A stretch of DNA of 64,000 nt from Tissierellia bacterium (GCA_012839745.1 DUMS01000061.1:1-64000), one strand, 5' to 3'. Positions 1 through 9,513 are shown, counted from the first letter of the stretch. Numbers and translations are program-made. The notes: a model not told the origin generated them from the letters alone.

Positions 1-2
1 AT

Positions 3-326
3 GCAAATAACCCTCATGTAGGATTGTACAGAGGCATATTTTCCGTACCGGCACATGCTGTATTTGCAATCACTATGGGATATTATCTATCGTTATCCAG
101 ATATGATTCTGATGAGAGAAGGAAGAGAATAAATTTAAGAAGGTCCCTTTATATGCCTATATTACTGCATGGGACTTTCAACTTCATATTGATGTCCAAC
201 ATACCTCAGCTTACTATGCTGTTTGTTCCATATGTAATATATATCTGGTGGATTAATCAGAAAAAGCTCAGCAAATTTCTATATGATTCCAAGAATAGAG
301 TTATAGGTATTAGAAGAGAAGAATAA
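3..326 (+). CDS. PrsW-like intramembrane protease, C-terminal end (partial)
   Basis: Only the last 107 residues are in the window; the frame is open from base 3, and the TTG at 24 has no ribosome-binding site, so the start lies to the left. The fragment is rich in membrane helices and carries the motifs PAHAVFAITMGYY and LHGTFNF. These resemble the His-containing membrane motifs of the PrsW family (membrane proteases that in Bacillus cleave an anti-sigma factor). The tail is basic (RVIGIRREE). The catalytic Glu pair expected further upstream is not visible, so activity cannot be judged. A perfect hairpin overlaps the stop codon and ends the transcript. The family call is fairly good; the substrate is unknown. 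Confidence 0.65.
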   Translation, partial: ANNPHVGLYRGIFSVPAHAVFAITMGYYLSLSRYDSDERRKRINLRRSLYMPILLHGTFNFILMSNIPQLTMLFVPYVIYIWWINQKKLSKFLYDSKNRVIGIRREE

Positions 327-350
327 TCAGGTTGATTATTCTTCTTAATA
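318..350 (+). terminator. Rho-independent terminator after the PrsW-like gene
   Basis: An 11-bp perfect stem (318-328 with 334-344, loop AGGTT) overlaps the stop codon and is followed by a short T/A-rich tail. It lies upstream of the next gene's ribosome-binding site, which argues against starting that gene at the TTG at 332. Confidence 0.7.
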
Positions 351-394
351 ATTATAAAATAATAATGACATCTATATTAGAAATGAGGAAAAAA

Positions 395-1597
395 ATGAAA
401 AAGATATTGACTTTATTATTAATCATATTGAGTGTAGCCTTGGCAGCAGTTTCGCTAGATAACGATTGGACAGCCTATAAGGAATCTGTAAATGAAGAGA
501 ATTTTGAGCCTGAAGATGAAGGTACAGGTGATGTAATAGAAGAGAATCCAGAGGACAAAAAGGCAACAGCCAGCATATTGGCAGTTGGAGATGTTATGTT
601 TCATATGCCTCAGATTAAATCAGCCTACAACAAGGATACCAATTCCTATGATTTTACCCATGTGTTTAAATATGTCAAACACTATATCCAATCTTCAGAT
701 ATGGCAATAGCTAATTTTGAAACGGTAACCTATGGAAATGATGCAGGTTTCTCCGGATTCCCCCGCTTTAATTCTCCTGTAGAAACCCTATATGCCCTTA
801 AGGATGCAGGATTCGATATTTTGAATACTGCTAATAATCATGCCATTGATATGGGAAAAGATGGAATCATAAATACCATTGACTATATAAACAGCTATGG
901 CATGAAAAATATAGGAACCTACAAGGAACCTGGTGACAGCATTTTAATAGAGGATATCAATGGAATAAAAATAGCCATATTGTCATATTGTTATGGATTC
1001 AACGGATTGGAAAGCCTGCTGACAAATGAAGAACTGTCCTATATGGTAAACAGGATAGACGAAAATAAAATAAAACAGGATATAGAAAGAGCCAGGGAGC
1101 TAAATTCCGATATAGTAGTGGTATTTATTCACTGGGGAGTTGAATACCAGAGGGAGCCTTCACAATATCAGATAGAGCTGGGAAGGAATATGATTAATTG
1201 GGGAGCAAATATAATACTTGGAACTCATCCCCATGTAATACAGAGGTCAGAGATTGTTGAAAAAGACGGGAAGGATAATTTTATAATATATTCCATGGGT
1301 AACTTTTTATCAAACCAGCGGAAGGAAAGTACTGGAAACAAGTATACGGAAGATGGCATTATGGTGAGGATAGAATTGGAAAAGGATATTGAAGAAGGAG
1401 ATACTGTTATAAAGGATATCAGCTATATACCAACATGGGTTAGAAGGTATCAGGATGGCGGAAAGGTAAAATATGAGATACTTCCGGTAGAGGATTTTAT
1501 CAATGACCAAAATCTTTATATTAGCCTTAGTGAAAATGAAAAAAAGAGGATAGCCGAATCCTTTGAAAGCACCATGGAGATGATGAATGACAATTAA
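395..1597 (+). CDS. CapA-like metallophosphatase-fold protein
   Basis: A 400-residue secreted or membrane-anchored protein of the CapA family (PGA_cap), related to capsule poly-gamma-glutamate proteins. The ATG at 395 is chosen because GAGG lies six bases upstream; an open frame reaches back to 332 but there it runs through a terminator. Residues 3-20 form a hydrophobic signal or anchor segment with no lipobox Cys, followed by an acidic linker. Metal-site motifs occur in order: VGDVMFHMP, ANFET, NTANNHAIDMG, FIHWGVEY, LGTHPHVIQ and YSMGNFLSN. No capB or capC lies nearby, so a capsule role is not supported here; many lone CapA homologues in clostridia have unknown substrates. The fold call is strong, the biological role open. 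Confidence 0.85.
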   Translation: MKKILTLLLIILSVALAAVSLDNDWTAYKESVNEENFEPEDEGTGDVIEENPEDKKATASILAVGDVMFHMPQIKSAYNKDTNSYDFTHVFKYVKHYIQSSDMAIANFETVTYGNDAGFSGFPRFNSPVETLYALKDAGFDILNTANNHAIDMGKDGIINTIDYINSYGMKNIGTYKEPGDSILIEDINGIKIAILSYCYGFNGLESLLTNEELSYMVNRIDENKIKQDIERARELNSDIVVVFIHWGVEYQREPSQYQIELGRNMINWGANIILGTHPHVIQRSEIVEKDGKDNFIIYSMGNFLSNQRKESTGNKYTEDGIMVRIELEKDIEEGDTVIKDISYIPTWVRRYQDGGKVKYEILPVEDFINDQNLYISLSENEKKRIAESFESTMEMMNDN

Positions 1598-1680
1598 TAT
1601 TCCATAATCAGTTTAAAATCTTATTCATTTATTATATAATAATAATGTATCACAAGAATTTGAGTAAAGGTGGGTATACC

Positions 1681-2517
1681 TTGCAATATCTAAAGGATTT
1701 ATTTTTAAACATAAGGGTAAGGGATATTTTTGATATATTAATAGTAGCCATGGCCTTTTATAAGCTGTTTATGCTGATAAGAGAGACAAGAGCTGAACAG
1801 CTGATTAAAGGAATTTTTATTCTTTTTGCACTTACAAAGGTAAGCGAATGGCTAGAATTATATACCCTGAATTTTATTCTGGATACTGCAATGACAGTTG
1901 GAGTAATAGCAATACTCATTGTATTTCAGCCTGAATTAAGAAGAGCATTAGAGTATATTGGAAGAAGCAGATTCTTTACCAGGTCATTTTTGGAGATTAA
2001 AAGTGAAAGCTTAAAGGAAGTATTTGATGAAATAGTAGATGCGGTAGCTTCATTATCAAGGCAGAAAATAGGAGCTTTGATTGTCATTGAAAGAGAAACT
2101 GGCTTAAACGAGGTTGCTGAAACGGGAACCATGATTCAGGGGAAGGTTTCCAGTGACCTTTTGATAAATATATTTATCCCTAACACACCTCTTCATGACG
2201 GAGCAGTAATAATCAAGGATGATACAATAAAGGCAGCTGCCTGTTTTTTACCTTTAACTGACAATGCATCCTTAAGCAAGGATTTAGGCACCAGGCACAG
2301 GGCAGCTCTAGGCATTTCAGAAAGGTCTGACTGTTTGGCAATAGTTGTTTCTGAGGAGACCGGTTCCATATCTATAGCTGAAAATGGAAGTTTAGCAAGG
2401 TATTTAGATACCAAGACGTTGAAGCAGATATTAATGGATATGTACAAACCAAAGGACCAGCAGCCATCATTTTTGATGAAATGGAGGAACAAAGATGGGC
2501 AAAGAGAAGAAAAATGA
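1681..2517 (+). CDS. cdaA: Diadenylate cyclase CdaA (c-di-AMP synthase)
   Basis: Makes cyclic di-AMP from two ATP at the membrane. The product is 278 residues, the usual CdaA length, when started at the TTG at 1681, which follows AAAGGTGGG; the in-frame ATG at 1645 has no ribosome-binding site. Residues about 15-80 form the membrane helices, then the DAC (DisA_N) domain carries PLHDGAVII and GTRHRAALGISE, the DGA and RHR active-site motifs, and EETGSISIAENG. The 3' end overlaps cdaR by 23 bases, as in many Firmicutes. In Bacillus the third partner, glmM, follows directly; here glmM lies 17 kb downstream. Confidence 0.95.
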   Translation: MQYLKDLFLNIRVRDIFDILIVAMAFYKLFMLIRETRAEQLIKGIFILFALTKVSEWLELYTLNFILDTAMTVGVIAILIVFQPELRRALEYIGRSRFFTRSFLEIKSESLKEVFDEIVDAVASLSRQKIGALIVIERETGLNEVAETGTMIQGKVSSDLLINIFIPNTPLHDGAVIIKDDTIKAAACFLPLTDNASLSKDLGTRHRAALGISERSDCLAIVVSEETGSISIAENGSLARYLDTKTLKQILMDMYKPKDQQPSFLMKWRNKDGQREEK

Positions 2518-3703
2518 TTTGACTATCAAAATCCTTGCTCTAATTATAGCTATAATACTATGGAGCTATGTTATGAGTGAAGTAGACCCTGTAACAAAGG
2601 ATAATATGAATGTGGATGTTAATTTTTTGAATGTAGCTTCACTGGAAAGACAGGGGTTAGTGGTATTGGAGCCGGAAAATGCCAGTGTTAGGGTACAAAT
2701 ATCTGGAAGAAGGTCTCAGATTATAAAGGTATCTGAAAAGGATATAATAGCCCAGGTAGACTTAAGCGGCTATTCGGAAGGAAAGCTAAAGGTGCCAGTA
2801 TATGTACAAGCTCCAAGCTTTGTAAATATTGAGGATTATAACCCAAAGGAGATTCTGGTTACATTTGACAAAATTATAACAAAGGAAATACCTATAACTG
2901 TGGAAACTACAGGCGAAGTCCCAACCGGAAATGTAATAGGCACTCCAGAGGCAAGACCCCAATATATAGTTGTTGAGGGGCCAAGAACATGGCTTAACTC
3001 TGTATCAAAGGTAGTTGCTACATTAGACGTATCTAAATCAAATGATGATATAAATGTGCCTGTTCCAATTAGAATAGTGGACGATGAAGGGAATGATGTA
3101 AGGGGCGTATCATCAAACTTGAATGTTGTAGATGTTTTTATACCTGTATATAAGGTAAAAACTGTACCAATAGAGCTCAGGACAGAAAATGAGCTTCCCG
3201 AGAATTATGAGATAGTGGATATTACAATAAAGCCTAGCACCGTTTCAATTGTAGGAAAGAAAGATGTATTGCAGAATATTACCCAGATTAATACCGTGCC
3301 CGTGGACATTCTTACATTGATGAACAGCAAAGATGTGCTTGTGGATTTGGATTTGCCAGATGGTGTTACACTGAGGAACCTGGAAGAGCCTGTTAAAGTG
3401 ACCTTGAATATAGAGGAAATACTGTCCAAAACATTTGAGTATACACTGCAGGATGTAGAAATAAAAAATATCAATCCAGGACTGAAAATTGCAGAAGATG
3501 ATATGAACAAGGCTTTCACAGTCACAGTTCAAGGTATAAGTTCTGTAATTGAAGCCCTGGACCCAGAGGATATTGAGCTTATGTTGGATTTAAGTGAACT
3601 GGGAGAGGGAATCCATAACGTGCAGATTGCTGTAGAGGAGAAGGATTTTAAAGTGATTCAGGTACAACCTGAAACTCTGGATATAAGGCTAGTTAAGATA
3701 TAA
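2495..3703 (+). CDS. cdaR: YbbR-domain protein CdaR, regulator of CdaA
   Basis: A 402-residue membrane-anchored extracytoplasmic protein. Residues about 8-28 form one transmembrane helix (KILALIIAIILWSYVM), followed by several consecutive YbbR beta-domains of about 80-90 residues, seen as repeated segments such as VDVNFLNV, IPITVETTGE and VPIELRTENE. The ATG at 2495 has GGAGG seven bases upstream, inside the cdaA coding sequence, so the genes are translationally coupled. In Bacillus and Listeria CdaR binds CdaA and changes its activity. Only 38 bases and no terminator separate it from ptb, so some read-through into the fermentation operon is possible. Confidence 0.9.
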   Translation: MGKEKKNDLTIKILALIIAIILWSYVMSEVDPVTKDNMNVDVNFLNVASLERQGLVVLEPENASVRVQISGRRSQIIKVSEKDIIAQVDLSGYSEGKLKVPVYVQAPSFVNIEDYNPKEILVTFDKIITKEIPITVETTGEVPTGNVIGTPEARPQYIVVEGPRTWLNSVSKVVATLDVSKSNDDINVPVPIRIVDDEGNDVRGVSSNLNVVDVFIPVYKVKTVPIELRTENELPENYEIVDITIKPSTVSIVGKKDVLQNITQINTVPVDILTLMNSKDVLVDLDLPDGVTLRNLEEPVKVTLNIEEILSKTFEYTLQDVEIKNINPGLKIAEDDMNKAFTVTVQGISSVIEALDPEDIELMLDLSELGEGIHNVQIAVEEKDFKVIQVQPETLDIRLVKI

Positions 3704-3741
3704 AGAAAAACTAAATTATTTAAATGGAGGTGTTATTTTAT

Positions 3742-4644
3742 ATGGTAAAAACATTTTCCGAGCTGATAGCTGCTGCTCAGCAGAAAGATCCTAAAAAGCT
3801 GTCTGTTGCAGTGGCTGAAGATATAGAGGTTTTAAGTGCAGTCAAAAAGGCTAAGGAATTAAATATTGTTGAACCCATTTTAGTTGGAAACAGGGAAAAA
3901 ATTGAAGAAATAAGCCGCGAAATTGGATTTGACCTAAAGGATATTGAAATAGTTGATGAAAAGGATGGGCAATTAGCTGCAAGAAAGGCTACAGAACTGG
4001 TAAGCAGCGGAAAAGCGCACATATTGATGAAAGGGCTGATTGACACATCCATTATTATGAAGCAGGTATTGGATAAGGAAATAGGATTAAGAACAGAAAA
4101 AATAATCAGCCATGTGGCAGTTTTTGATGTAGATACCTACCATAAGCTTCTATTTGTGACAGATGCTGCGATGAATATAAGCCCTGATTTGAACCAGAAG
4201 AAAGATATAATTCTAAATGCTGTAAGCTTGGCTCATTCCATGGGGATAGACAATCCTAAGGTTGCTGTAATTGCAGCCAAGGAAAAGGTTTCTCCAAAAA
4301 TGGAGGCTACTATACATGCAAAGGAATTGGCTGAAATGAATAAAAATGGAGAAATAACAGGATGTATAGTTGATGGTCCCTTTGCATTGGATAATGCCAT
4401 TTCAAGGAAAGCAGCAGAAACAAAGGGAATAAAATCAGAAGTTGCAGGAGATGCAGATATATTGCTTATGCCCTATATCGAAGCAGGAAATGTATTGTAT
4501 AAATCCCTAACGTATTTTGCAAATTCCAAAAATGCAGGAATCATACTAGGGGCAAAAGCTCCTATTGTATTGACATCGAGAGCTGATAGTGAAGAGACAA
4601 AACTATATTCCATAGTTCTAGCAGTATTACTAAGTTCAAAATAA
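3742..4644 (+). CDS. ptb: Phosphate butyryltransferase-type acyltransferase
   Basis: Transfers an acyl group from butyryl-CoA or a branched-chain acyl-CoA to phosphate. The 300-residue length fits clostridial Ptb. The start is the ATG at 3742, because the GGAGGTG at 3726-3732 overlaps the earlier in-frame ATG at 3724 and is its ribosome-binding site. Family features include the N-terminal segment [20 protein letters not shown] in the middle, and [13 protein letters not shown] and [15 protein letters not shown] near the C-terminus. It stands directly upstream of butyrate kinase and a 2-oxoacid:ferredoxin oxidoreductase. That context suggests branched-chain acyl-CoAs from amino-acid fermentation as a natural substrate rather than, or besides, butyryl-CoA. 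Confidence 0.93.
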   Translation: MVKTFSELIAAAQQKDPKKLSVAVAEDIEVLSAVKKAKELNIVEPILVGNREKIEEISREIGFDLKDIEIVDEKDGQLAARKATELVSSGKAHILMKGLIDTSIIMKQVLDKEIGLRTEKIISHVAVFDVDTYHKLLFVTDAAMNISPDLNQKKDIILNAVSLAHSMGIDNPKVAVIAAKEKVSPKMEATIHAKELAEMNKNGEITGCIVDGPFALDNAISRKAAETKGIKSEVAGDADILLMPYIEAGNVLYKSLTYFANSKNAGIILGAKAPIVLTSRADSEETKLYSIVLAVLLSSK

Positions 4645-4657
4645 GGAGGCTTTTTTT

Positions 4658-5734
4658 ATGGCAGAAAATTATAGGATACTGGCTATAAACCCAGGTTCAA
4701 CATCCACTAAAATTGGAGTATTTGAGGATAATCAGTTATTGTTCAGTGAAACATTAAGGCATTCTGTTGAGGAGCTGTCAGTATATAATCATGTAGCAGA
4801 CCAGTATGAGTTTAGACTCAACATAATACTGGAAGCACTAAAGAAGAACAACATAGATATGCATAGCCTTTCAGCAGTGGTAGGCCGCGGAGGGTTATTA
4901 AAGCCAATAGAAGGAGGCACCTACAAAGTAAATGAAAAAATGATAGAGGATTTAAAATCAACAGAACTGGGAGAACATGCTTCAGATCTGGGAGGAATAC
5001 TGGCCTATGGGATAGCACAAAAGATAGGTGTGGAAGCATTCATAGTAGACCCTGTTGTTGTGGATGAGCTTCAGGATGTAGCCAGGATTTCAGGTTTGAA
5101 GGATATAGAAAGAAAAAGCATATTACATGCTTTGAACCAGAAGGCTGTAGCCAGAAGACATGCAAAGCAAATGGGGAAAAGGTATGAGGATATGAATTTA
5201 ATAGTTGCCCATCTTGGTGGTGGAATTTCAGTAGGAGCCCATTGTAAGGGAAGAGTAATAGATGTACCAAATGCTCTTGATGGGGAAGGGCCTTTTTCAC
5301 CGGAAAGATCAGGTGGCCTTCCTGTAGGTGAAGTGGTGAAAATGTGCTATTCCGGAAAATACACCTATGAAGAGATGAAGAAAAAACTGGTAGGCAAAGG
5401 TGGACTGGTTTCATATTTAAACACTAACAGCGCAATGGAAGTATCAAACAGGATTAAAAATGGCGATAAATATGCAGAATTAATATACTATGCCATGGCT
5501 TATCAGGTAGCAAAGGAAATAGGTGCTTGTGCAGCAGTTCTAAAGGGGCAGGTAGATGGAATTCTGATAACTGGTGGGATAGCCTATGATGAAATGTTCA
5601 CCGGCTGGATTGAGGAAATGGTAAGCTTTATATCTAAAGTATATGTATATCCAGGAGAGGATGAGCTGGCTGCACTTGCAGAAGGTGCATTGAGGGTTTT
5701 AAGAGGAGAGGAAGCCTATAAAGAATACAAATAG
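4658..5734 (+). CDS. buk: Butyrate kinase / branched-chain fatty acid kinase
   Basis: Converts acyl phosphate plus ADP into the free acid plus ATP, the energy-yielding last step after Ptb. The 358 residues match the family. It is an ASKHA-fold acetokinase relative: the N-terminal phosphate motif is [16 protein letters not shown], with [15 protein letters not shown] in the middle and ITGGIAYDE near the C-terminus. An AAGGAGG site lies just upstream and the gap to ptb is 13 bases, so the two are one operon. Substrate chain length cannot be read from the sequence. Confidence 0.94.
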   Translation: MAENYRILAINPGSTSTKIGVFEDNQLLFSETLRHSVEELSVYNHVADQYEFRLNIILEALKKNNIDMHSLSAVVGRGGLLKPIEGGTYKVNEKMIEDLKSTELGEHASDLGGILAYGIAQKIGVEAFIVDPVVVDELQDVARISGLKDIERKSILHALNQKAVARRHAKQMGKRYEDMNLIVAHLGGGISVGAHCKGRVIDVPNALDGEGPFSPERSGGLPVGEVVKMCYSGKYTYEEMKKKLVGKGGLVSYLNTNSAMEVSNRIKNGDKYAELIYYAMAYQVAKEIGACAAVLKGQVDGILITGGIAYDEMFTGWIEEMVSFISKVYVYPGEDELAALAEGALRVLRGEEAYKEYK

Positions 5735-5749
5735 AATCCAGGTGATTAT

Positions 5750-6427
5750 ATGTTATTAGATGATAAGAGAATAAGAATTATAGTAGGGCATTATGGAAGC
5801 GGTAAAACTGAATTCAGCGTAAACTATGCAGTGAAATTAAGGCAATTAAAGAATAAGGTTGCTTTAGTGGATTTAGATGTTGTAAACCTTTATTTCCGAA
5901 GCAGGGAAAAGGCTGAGGAGCTGGAAAAACTAGGAATAAGGGTTATTGCCAGTTCCCTTAGGGGTTCCGGAGTTGATATTCCCGCTGTTTCTGCAGAAGT
6001 ATATGCACCAATACAGGATGAAAGCTACGATGCAGTACTGGATGTAGGAGGAGATCCTGCTGGTGCAAGAACCTTGGGAATGTACAGCCAATATTTTACT
6101 GAAGGCGATTATGATATGTTTTTTGTACTGAATGCAAATAGGCCTGAAACTCAAACTGTAGAAAAAGCAATTGAATACCTTAAAAGGATTGAAGATACTG
6201 CAAGGGTTAAGGTAACTGGTATAGTAAATAACACACATATGTTGAAAAGCACCACCTGCGAAGATGTGCTTAAAGGACAGGTATTAGCAGAAAAGCTTTC
6301 TGAAAAACTAAGCATACCTATAAAGTATGTTGTTGCATTGGAGAATGTTGCAAAGGATTTACCACCTAATCTAAATGGAGAAGTTTTCCCAATTAAGCTC
6401 TTTATGAGAGAAGAGTGGATGGTCTAA
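5750..6427 (+). CDS. P-loop ATPase of the CobQ/MinD type in the oxidoreductase operon
   Basis: A 225-residue cytoplasmic P-loop protein with a Walker A at residues about 12-19 (GHYGSGKTE). VALVDLDVVNLYFRSRE fits the deviant Walker/switch region of the SIMIBI class, and VLDVGGDPAGAR follows. It lacks the two-lysine signature of typical ParA. I do not know its exact substrate. Its place between buk and the ferredoxin subunit, with 15-24 base gaps, means it is co-transcribed with them; similar ATPases accompany 2-oxoacid oxidoreductase genes in other clostridia as I recall. A role in assembling or loading a cofactor of the oxidoreductase is an inference. Confidence 0.75.
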   Translation: MLLDDKRIRIIVGHYGSGKTEFSVNYAVKLRQLKNKVALVDLDVVNLYFRSREKAEELEKLGIRVIASSLRGSGVDIPAVSAEVYAPIQDESYDAVLDVGGDPAGARTLGMYSQYFTEGDYDMFFVLNANRPETQTVEKAIEYLKRIEDTARVKVTGIVNNTHMLKSTTCEDVLKGQVLAEKLSEKLSIPIKYVVALENVAKDLPPNLNGEVFPIKLFMREEWMV

Positions 6428-6454
6428 TAATATAAAACATAAGGAGGTTATATG

Positions 6455-6688
6455 ATGGCTACTGCAAAACCAAAGATTCAAGGAAGAATTACATTTAAAG
6501 AAGATATTTGCAAGGGTTGCGGTTTATGTGTCAATGCATGTCCAATGAAGATAATAACCTTGGACAATAACAAGATAAACGCTAAAGGCTATCATCCAGC
6601 TACTGTTATAGACATGGACAAATGTATTGCTTGTGCCAGTTGTGCATTAATGTGCCCAGATGTAGTTATAACTGTTGAGAGACTTTAA
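6455..6688 (+). CDS. 2-oxoacid:ferredoxin oxidoreductase, ferredoxin-like delta subunit
   Basis: A 77-residue protein with two 4Fe-4S cluster motifs: [12 protein letters not shown] at the N-terminal third and [12 protein letters not shown] near the C-terminus. It passes electrons from the oxidoreductase core to ferredoxin. Two adjacent ATGs (6452, 6455) are possible; 6455 is preferred because AAGGAGG then sits seven bases away. It begins the four-subunit set (delta, alpha, beta, gamma) with 20 bases to the next gene. Confidence 0.92.
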   Translation: MATAKPKIQGRITFKEDICKGCGLCVNACPMKIITLDNNKINAKGYHPATVIDMDKCIACASCALMCPDVVITVERL

Positions 6689-6708
6689 AAATGAGGGAGG
6701 TTTTTTAA

Positions 6709-7773
6709 ATGGCCAAAGTTCTCATGAAGGGAAACGAAGCTGTAGGAGCTGCTGCCATTGAAGCAGGCTGCAGGTATTTCTTTGGATATCCTATAACACC
6801 ACAAAGCGAATTACCAGAATATATGGCAAGAGAGCTGCCAAAGGTTGGAGGAGTATTCTTGCAGGCTGAAAGCGAAATTGCTGCAATAAACATGGTATAC
6901 GGTGCTGCAGGAGCAGGAGCAAGGGTAATGACTTCATCATCAAGCCCAGGAATTTCATTGAAACAGGAAGGCATATCCTATATTGCAGGTGCAGAATTAC
7001 CCTGTTTAATTGTAAATATGATGAGAGGCGGCCCAGGACTGGGAAGCATTCAGCCATCACAGACAGATTATTTCCAGGCAACCAGGGGCGGAGGAAATGG
7101 AGACTATAGGGTCGTTGTATTAGCCCCATCAAATGTTCAGGAATTAGTGGATTTAATTATAGAAGGATTTGATATAGCTGACCAGTATAGGAATCCAGTT
7201 ATGATACTTGGAGATGGAATGATAGGTCAAATGATGGAGCCAGTGGAGTTCAAGAAGCCAAAACAAAGAGAATTGCCTCCAAAGGATGACTGGATAACAA
7301 ATGGTACTAAGGGAAAGAGGAAACCTCATATAATTAATTCCTTATATCTAGCACCAGAGGAGCTGGAAGCACACAATATAAAGCTTCAGGAAAAATATAG
7401 AAAGATAAGGGAAAATGAAGTAAAGGTAGAATCCTATAACATTGAAGATGCTGACGTAGTAATTGCAGCTTACGGAACTACTGCAAGAATTGTAAAAACT
7501 GCTATATCCCAATTGGAAAGGGAAGGCTATAAGGTAGGGCTTATAAGGCCTATAACCCTGTGGCCATATCCATATGATGAGTTTAAGAAGATTAATCCTC
7601 AGTGCAAAGGAATATTAACTGTTGAAATGAATACAGGACAAATGTTAGATGATGTAAAAATAGCTGTTGAAGGCAGATTCCCAGTATACTTCCATGGAAG
7701 GACTGGAGGAATGGTGCCTACTCCAAACGAGATAATAGAAAAAGTTAAAAGGATCCATGGAGGTGAAATGTAA
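6709..7773 (+). CDS. 2-oxoacid:ferredoxin oxidoreductase, alpha subunit (VorB/KorA type)
   Basis: A 354-residue subunit containing the pyrimidine-binding domain of the thiamine-diphosphate enzyme. It opens with [20 protein letters not shown] and [13 protein letters not shown], then [20 protein letters not shown] with the catalytic Glu, and [14 protein letters not shown]; the second domain carries [14 protein letters not shown]. Sequence and context (ptb-buk) fit a branched-chain 2-oxoacid enzyme (VOR) at least as well as 2-oxoglutarate (KOR); the two cannot be separated by eye. The stop overlaps the next start by one base. Confidence 0.9.
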   Translation: MAKVLMKGNEAVGAAAIEAGCRYFFGYPITPQSELPEYMARELPKVGGVFLQAESEIAAINMVYGAAGAGARVMTSSSSPGISLKQEGISYIAGAELPCLIVNMMRGGPGLGSIQPSQTDYFQATRGGGNGDYRVVVLAPSNVQELVDLIIEGFDIADQYRNPVMILGDGMIGQMMEPVEFKKPKQRELPPKDDWITNGTKGKRKPHIINSLYLAPEELEAHNIKLQEKYRKIRENEVKVESYNIEDADVVIAAYGTTARIVKTAISQLEREGYKVGLIRPITLWPYPYDEFKKINPQCKGILTVEMNTGQMLDDVKIAVEGRFPVYFHGRTGGMVPTPNEIIEKVKRIHGGEM

Positions 7774-8519
7774 TGGCTATAGTATTTGAAAAGACCAAAG
7801 GATTGACAGATGTGCAGACCCACTATTGCCCTGGATGTACCCATGGTATAATCCATAGGTTAGTTGCTGAAGCTCTGGAGGAATTGGGAGTTCTAGACAA
7901 AGCAATAGGGGTTGCGCCAGTTGGATGTTCAGTTCTTGCATACAAGTATTTCAACTGCGATATGCATGAAGCAGCCCATGGAAGGGCTCCAGCAGTTGCA
8001 ACTGGTATAAAGAGAGTACTTCCAGATAATTTTGTATTCACTTATCAGGGAGATGGAGATTTGGCTTCCATAGGAACAGCAGAAATAGTCCATGCAGCCC
8101 ATAGAGGAGAGAAGATTTCTACAATATTTGTAAACAATGCAATCTACGGCATGACTGGAGGACAGATGGCACCTACTACTTTAGTAGGACAAAAAGCAAC
8201 TACTGCTCCTTTTGGAAGAGATGAGGCACATTGCGGGAAACCAATCAGAATGTCTGAATTGCTTGCTACAATAGATGGAGCTAAATTTGTAGAAAGGGTA
8301 ACTGTAATTTCACCAGCTCATGTCAGAAAGGCTAAAAAGGCAATAAAAGAGTGTTTCAAAGTTCAAATAGAAGGAAAAGGATTTGGAATAGTGGAGGTTC
8401 TTTCCACTTGCCCTACAAACTGGGGAATGACACCAACTGAAGCATTGAAATGGCTGGAAGAAAATATGATACCATATTATCCTCTGGGAAATTTCAAAAG
8501 GCCTGAGGGGGTGGAGTAA
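7773..8519 (+). CDS. 2-oxoacid:ferredoxin oxidoreductase, beta subunit (TPP-binding)
   Basis: A 248-residue subunit that binds the diphosphate of thiamine diphosphate. Visible motifs are [14 protein letters not shown] near the start, [10 protein letters not shown], and [12 protein letters not shown] with the following [12 protein letters not shown], which is the Mg-TPP motif (GDG..N.xYGMTGGQ). Its TAATG junction with the alpha subunit implies coupled translation and a fixed ratio of subunits. Confidence 0.92.
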   Translation: MAIVFEKTKGLTDVQTHYCPGCTHGIIHRLVAEALEELGVLDKAIGVAPVGCSVLAYKYFNCDMHEAAHGRAPAVATGIKRVLPDNFVFTYQGDGDLASIGTAEIVHAAHRGEKISTIFVNNAIYGMTGGQMAPTTLVGQKATTAPFGRDEAHCGKPIRMSELLATIDGAKFVERVTVISPAHVRKAKKAIKECFKVQIEGKGFGIVEVLSTCPTNWGMTPTEALKWLEENMIPYYPLGNFKRPEGVE

Positions 8520-8520
8520 A

Positions 8521-9078
8521 GTGGAAGAAAGGATTACCATAGCAGGATTTGGAGGACAGGGAGTAATGGCCATAGGACAATTATTGACCTATGCAGGCAT
8601 GCTGGAGAATAAGAATGTTTCTTGGTTGCCATCCTATGGACCAGAAATGCGTGGAGGTACTGCAAACTGCAGTGTAGTAATATCAAGCGAAGCTGTAGGT
8701 TCACCTGTTGTAGTAAATGCAACATCTGCAATAATAATGAACAAGCCATCAATGGATAAGTTTGAGCCAACAATTGTAGAAGGCGGCAAGCTATTTGTCA
8801 ATTCCTCTTTGGTGGATAGAAAATCAAATAGGGATGATATAGAAGTTTATTACATTCCAGCCAATGAAATAGCAAATGAACTGGGTAATATGAAGGTGGC
8901 AAATATGGTAATGTTAGGGGCTTATATAGAAGTTACAAAAATGGTAAGCATAGAATCCATATTGGAAGGATTTACAAAAGTGTTTGGAGAGGACAAAGCC
9001 CATCTAATACCATTAAATAAGGAAGCTTTGGAAAAAGGTGCAGAATCAGTCAGAAATCAAATAGCTGCAACTGTATAA
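8521..9078 (+). CDS. 2-oxoacid:ferredoxin oxidoreductase, gamma subunit
   Basis: A 185-residue subunit of the POR/KOR gamma family. It starts with GTG one base after the beta-subunit stop, with GGGGGTGG as ribosome-binding site. The N-terminus ITIAGFGGQGVMAIGQLL and the segment SYGPEMRGGTANCSVVIS are typical of this family. It is the last gene of the operon and is followed at once by a strong terminator. With delta, alpha and beta it completes a four-subunit enzyme that decarboxylates a 2-oxoacid to acyl-CoA and reduces ferredoxin. Confidence 0.92.
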   Translation: MEERITIAGFGGQGVMAIGQLLTYAGMLENKNVSWLPSYGPEMRGGTANCSVVISSEAVGSPVVVNATSAIIMNKPSMDKFEPTIVEGGKLFVNSSLVDRKSNRDDIEVYYIPANEIANELGNMKVANMVMLGAYIEVTKMVSIESILEGFTKVFGEDKAHLIPLNKEALEKGAESVRNQIAATV

Positions 9079-9107
9079 AAAAGGAGCCAGTAATTTTGGC
9101 TCCTTTT
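9079..9107 (+). terminator. Terminator of the ptb-buk-oxidoreductase operon
   Basis: Eleven-base arms (9079-9089 and 9097-9107, AAAAGGAGCCA and its complement) with a seven-base loop, T-rich on the 3' side and beginning directly after the stop codon. Confidence 0.9.
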
Positions 9108-9335
9108 ATTAATTCTGCCTAATGAAATTCATTCCATTTATTGCAAAAAATTAATAAAACTATTGCATAATTAAAAAAAATATGGTAAACTACTACTACA
9201 GGCATTGTACATACTTTTCAGTTCAAACACCGCCTGTACGGTTTCTGAACATTTCTGTTCATGCATTTTGTATCTTTATTGTATTTTCCATTTGACTTAC
9301 TATAATTTTCAATATGAAGTTCAATTTTATATAAT
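9108..9335 (+). promoter_or_regulatory. Long upstream region of the c-di-AMP riboswitch
   Basis: No gene is visible in this AT-rich stretch of about 230 bases. It holds partial inverted repeats (ACAGGC near 9199 with GCCTGT near 9231; GTTC/GAAC pairs between about 9220 and 9260). The promoter for the riboswitch RNA should lie at its right end; TTGACT at 9292-9297 and TATAAT at 9301 or 9330 are candidates, but none has an ideal spacing. Confidence 0.35.
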
Positions 9336-9439
9336 CGCTGAATTCTCTTTTTGAGAAGCGGGGGAACCAATTTCTTGGGGTGAATCCTTTTGGACGGGCG
9401 AAACCCTTAGCCCGAACCCGACAGCTAACCTCGTAAGCG
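9336..9439 (+). ncRNA. Cyclic di-AMP riboswitch (ydaO/yuaA type), aptamer
   Basis: The core matches the ydaO consensus as I know it: CGCTGAATTC at the 5' side, GGGGGAACCAA, TTGGGGTGAATCC, the GGGC/GCCC stem, and the highly conserved end CCGACAGCTAACCTCGTAAG. The 5' CGCT pairs with the 3' AGCG to close the aptamer. c-di-AMP binding normally promotes termination, so the downstream genes should be off when c-di-AMP is high. The signal itself is made by CdaA encoded at 1681. Confidence 0.93.
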
Positions 9440-9465
9440 TTTTTGAGGGTAGTATTGTCAATTAT

Positions 9466-9493
9466 AACTATAGAGCTCCCTCTATAGTTTTTT
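9466..9493 (+). terminator. Riboswitch-controlled terminator
   Basis: A perfect 10-bp stem (9466-9475 with 9480-9489, loop CTCC) is followed by six T. GAGGG at 9445-9449, right after the aptamer, can pair with CCCTC at 9478-9482 inside the hairpin; this would be the antiterminator used when no ligand is bound. It is the expected expression platform for the c-di-AMP aptamer. Confidence 0.85.
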
Positions 9494-9513
9494 GTTTATC
9501 AAAATTAAGCAAG

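Noticed and set aside
5040-5414. 124-codon minus-strand frame
   Set aside because: Antisense to buk; His/Leu/Pro-rich translation with no start signal.
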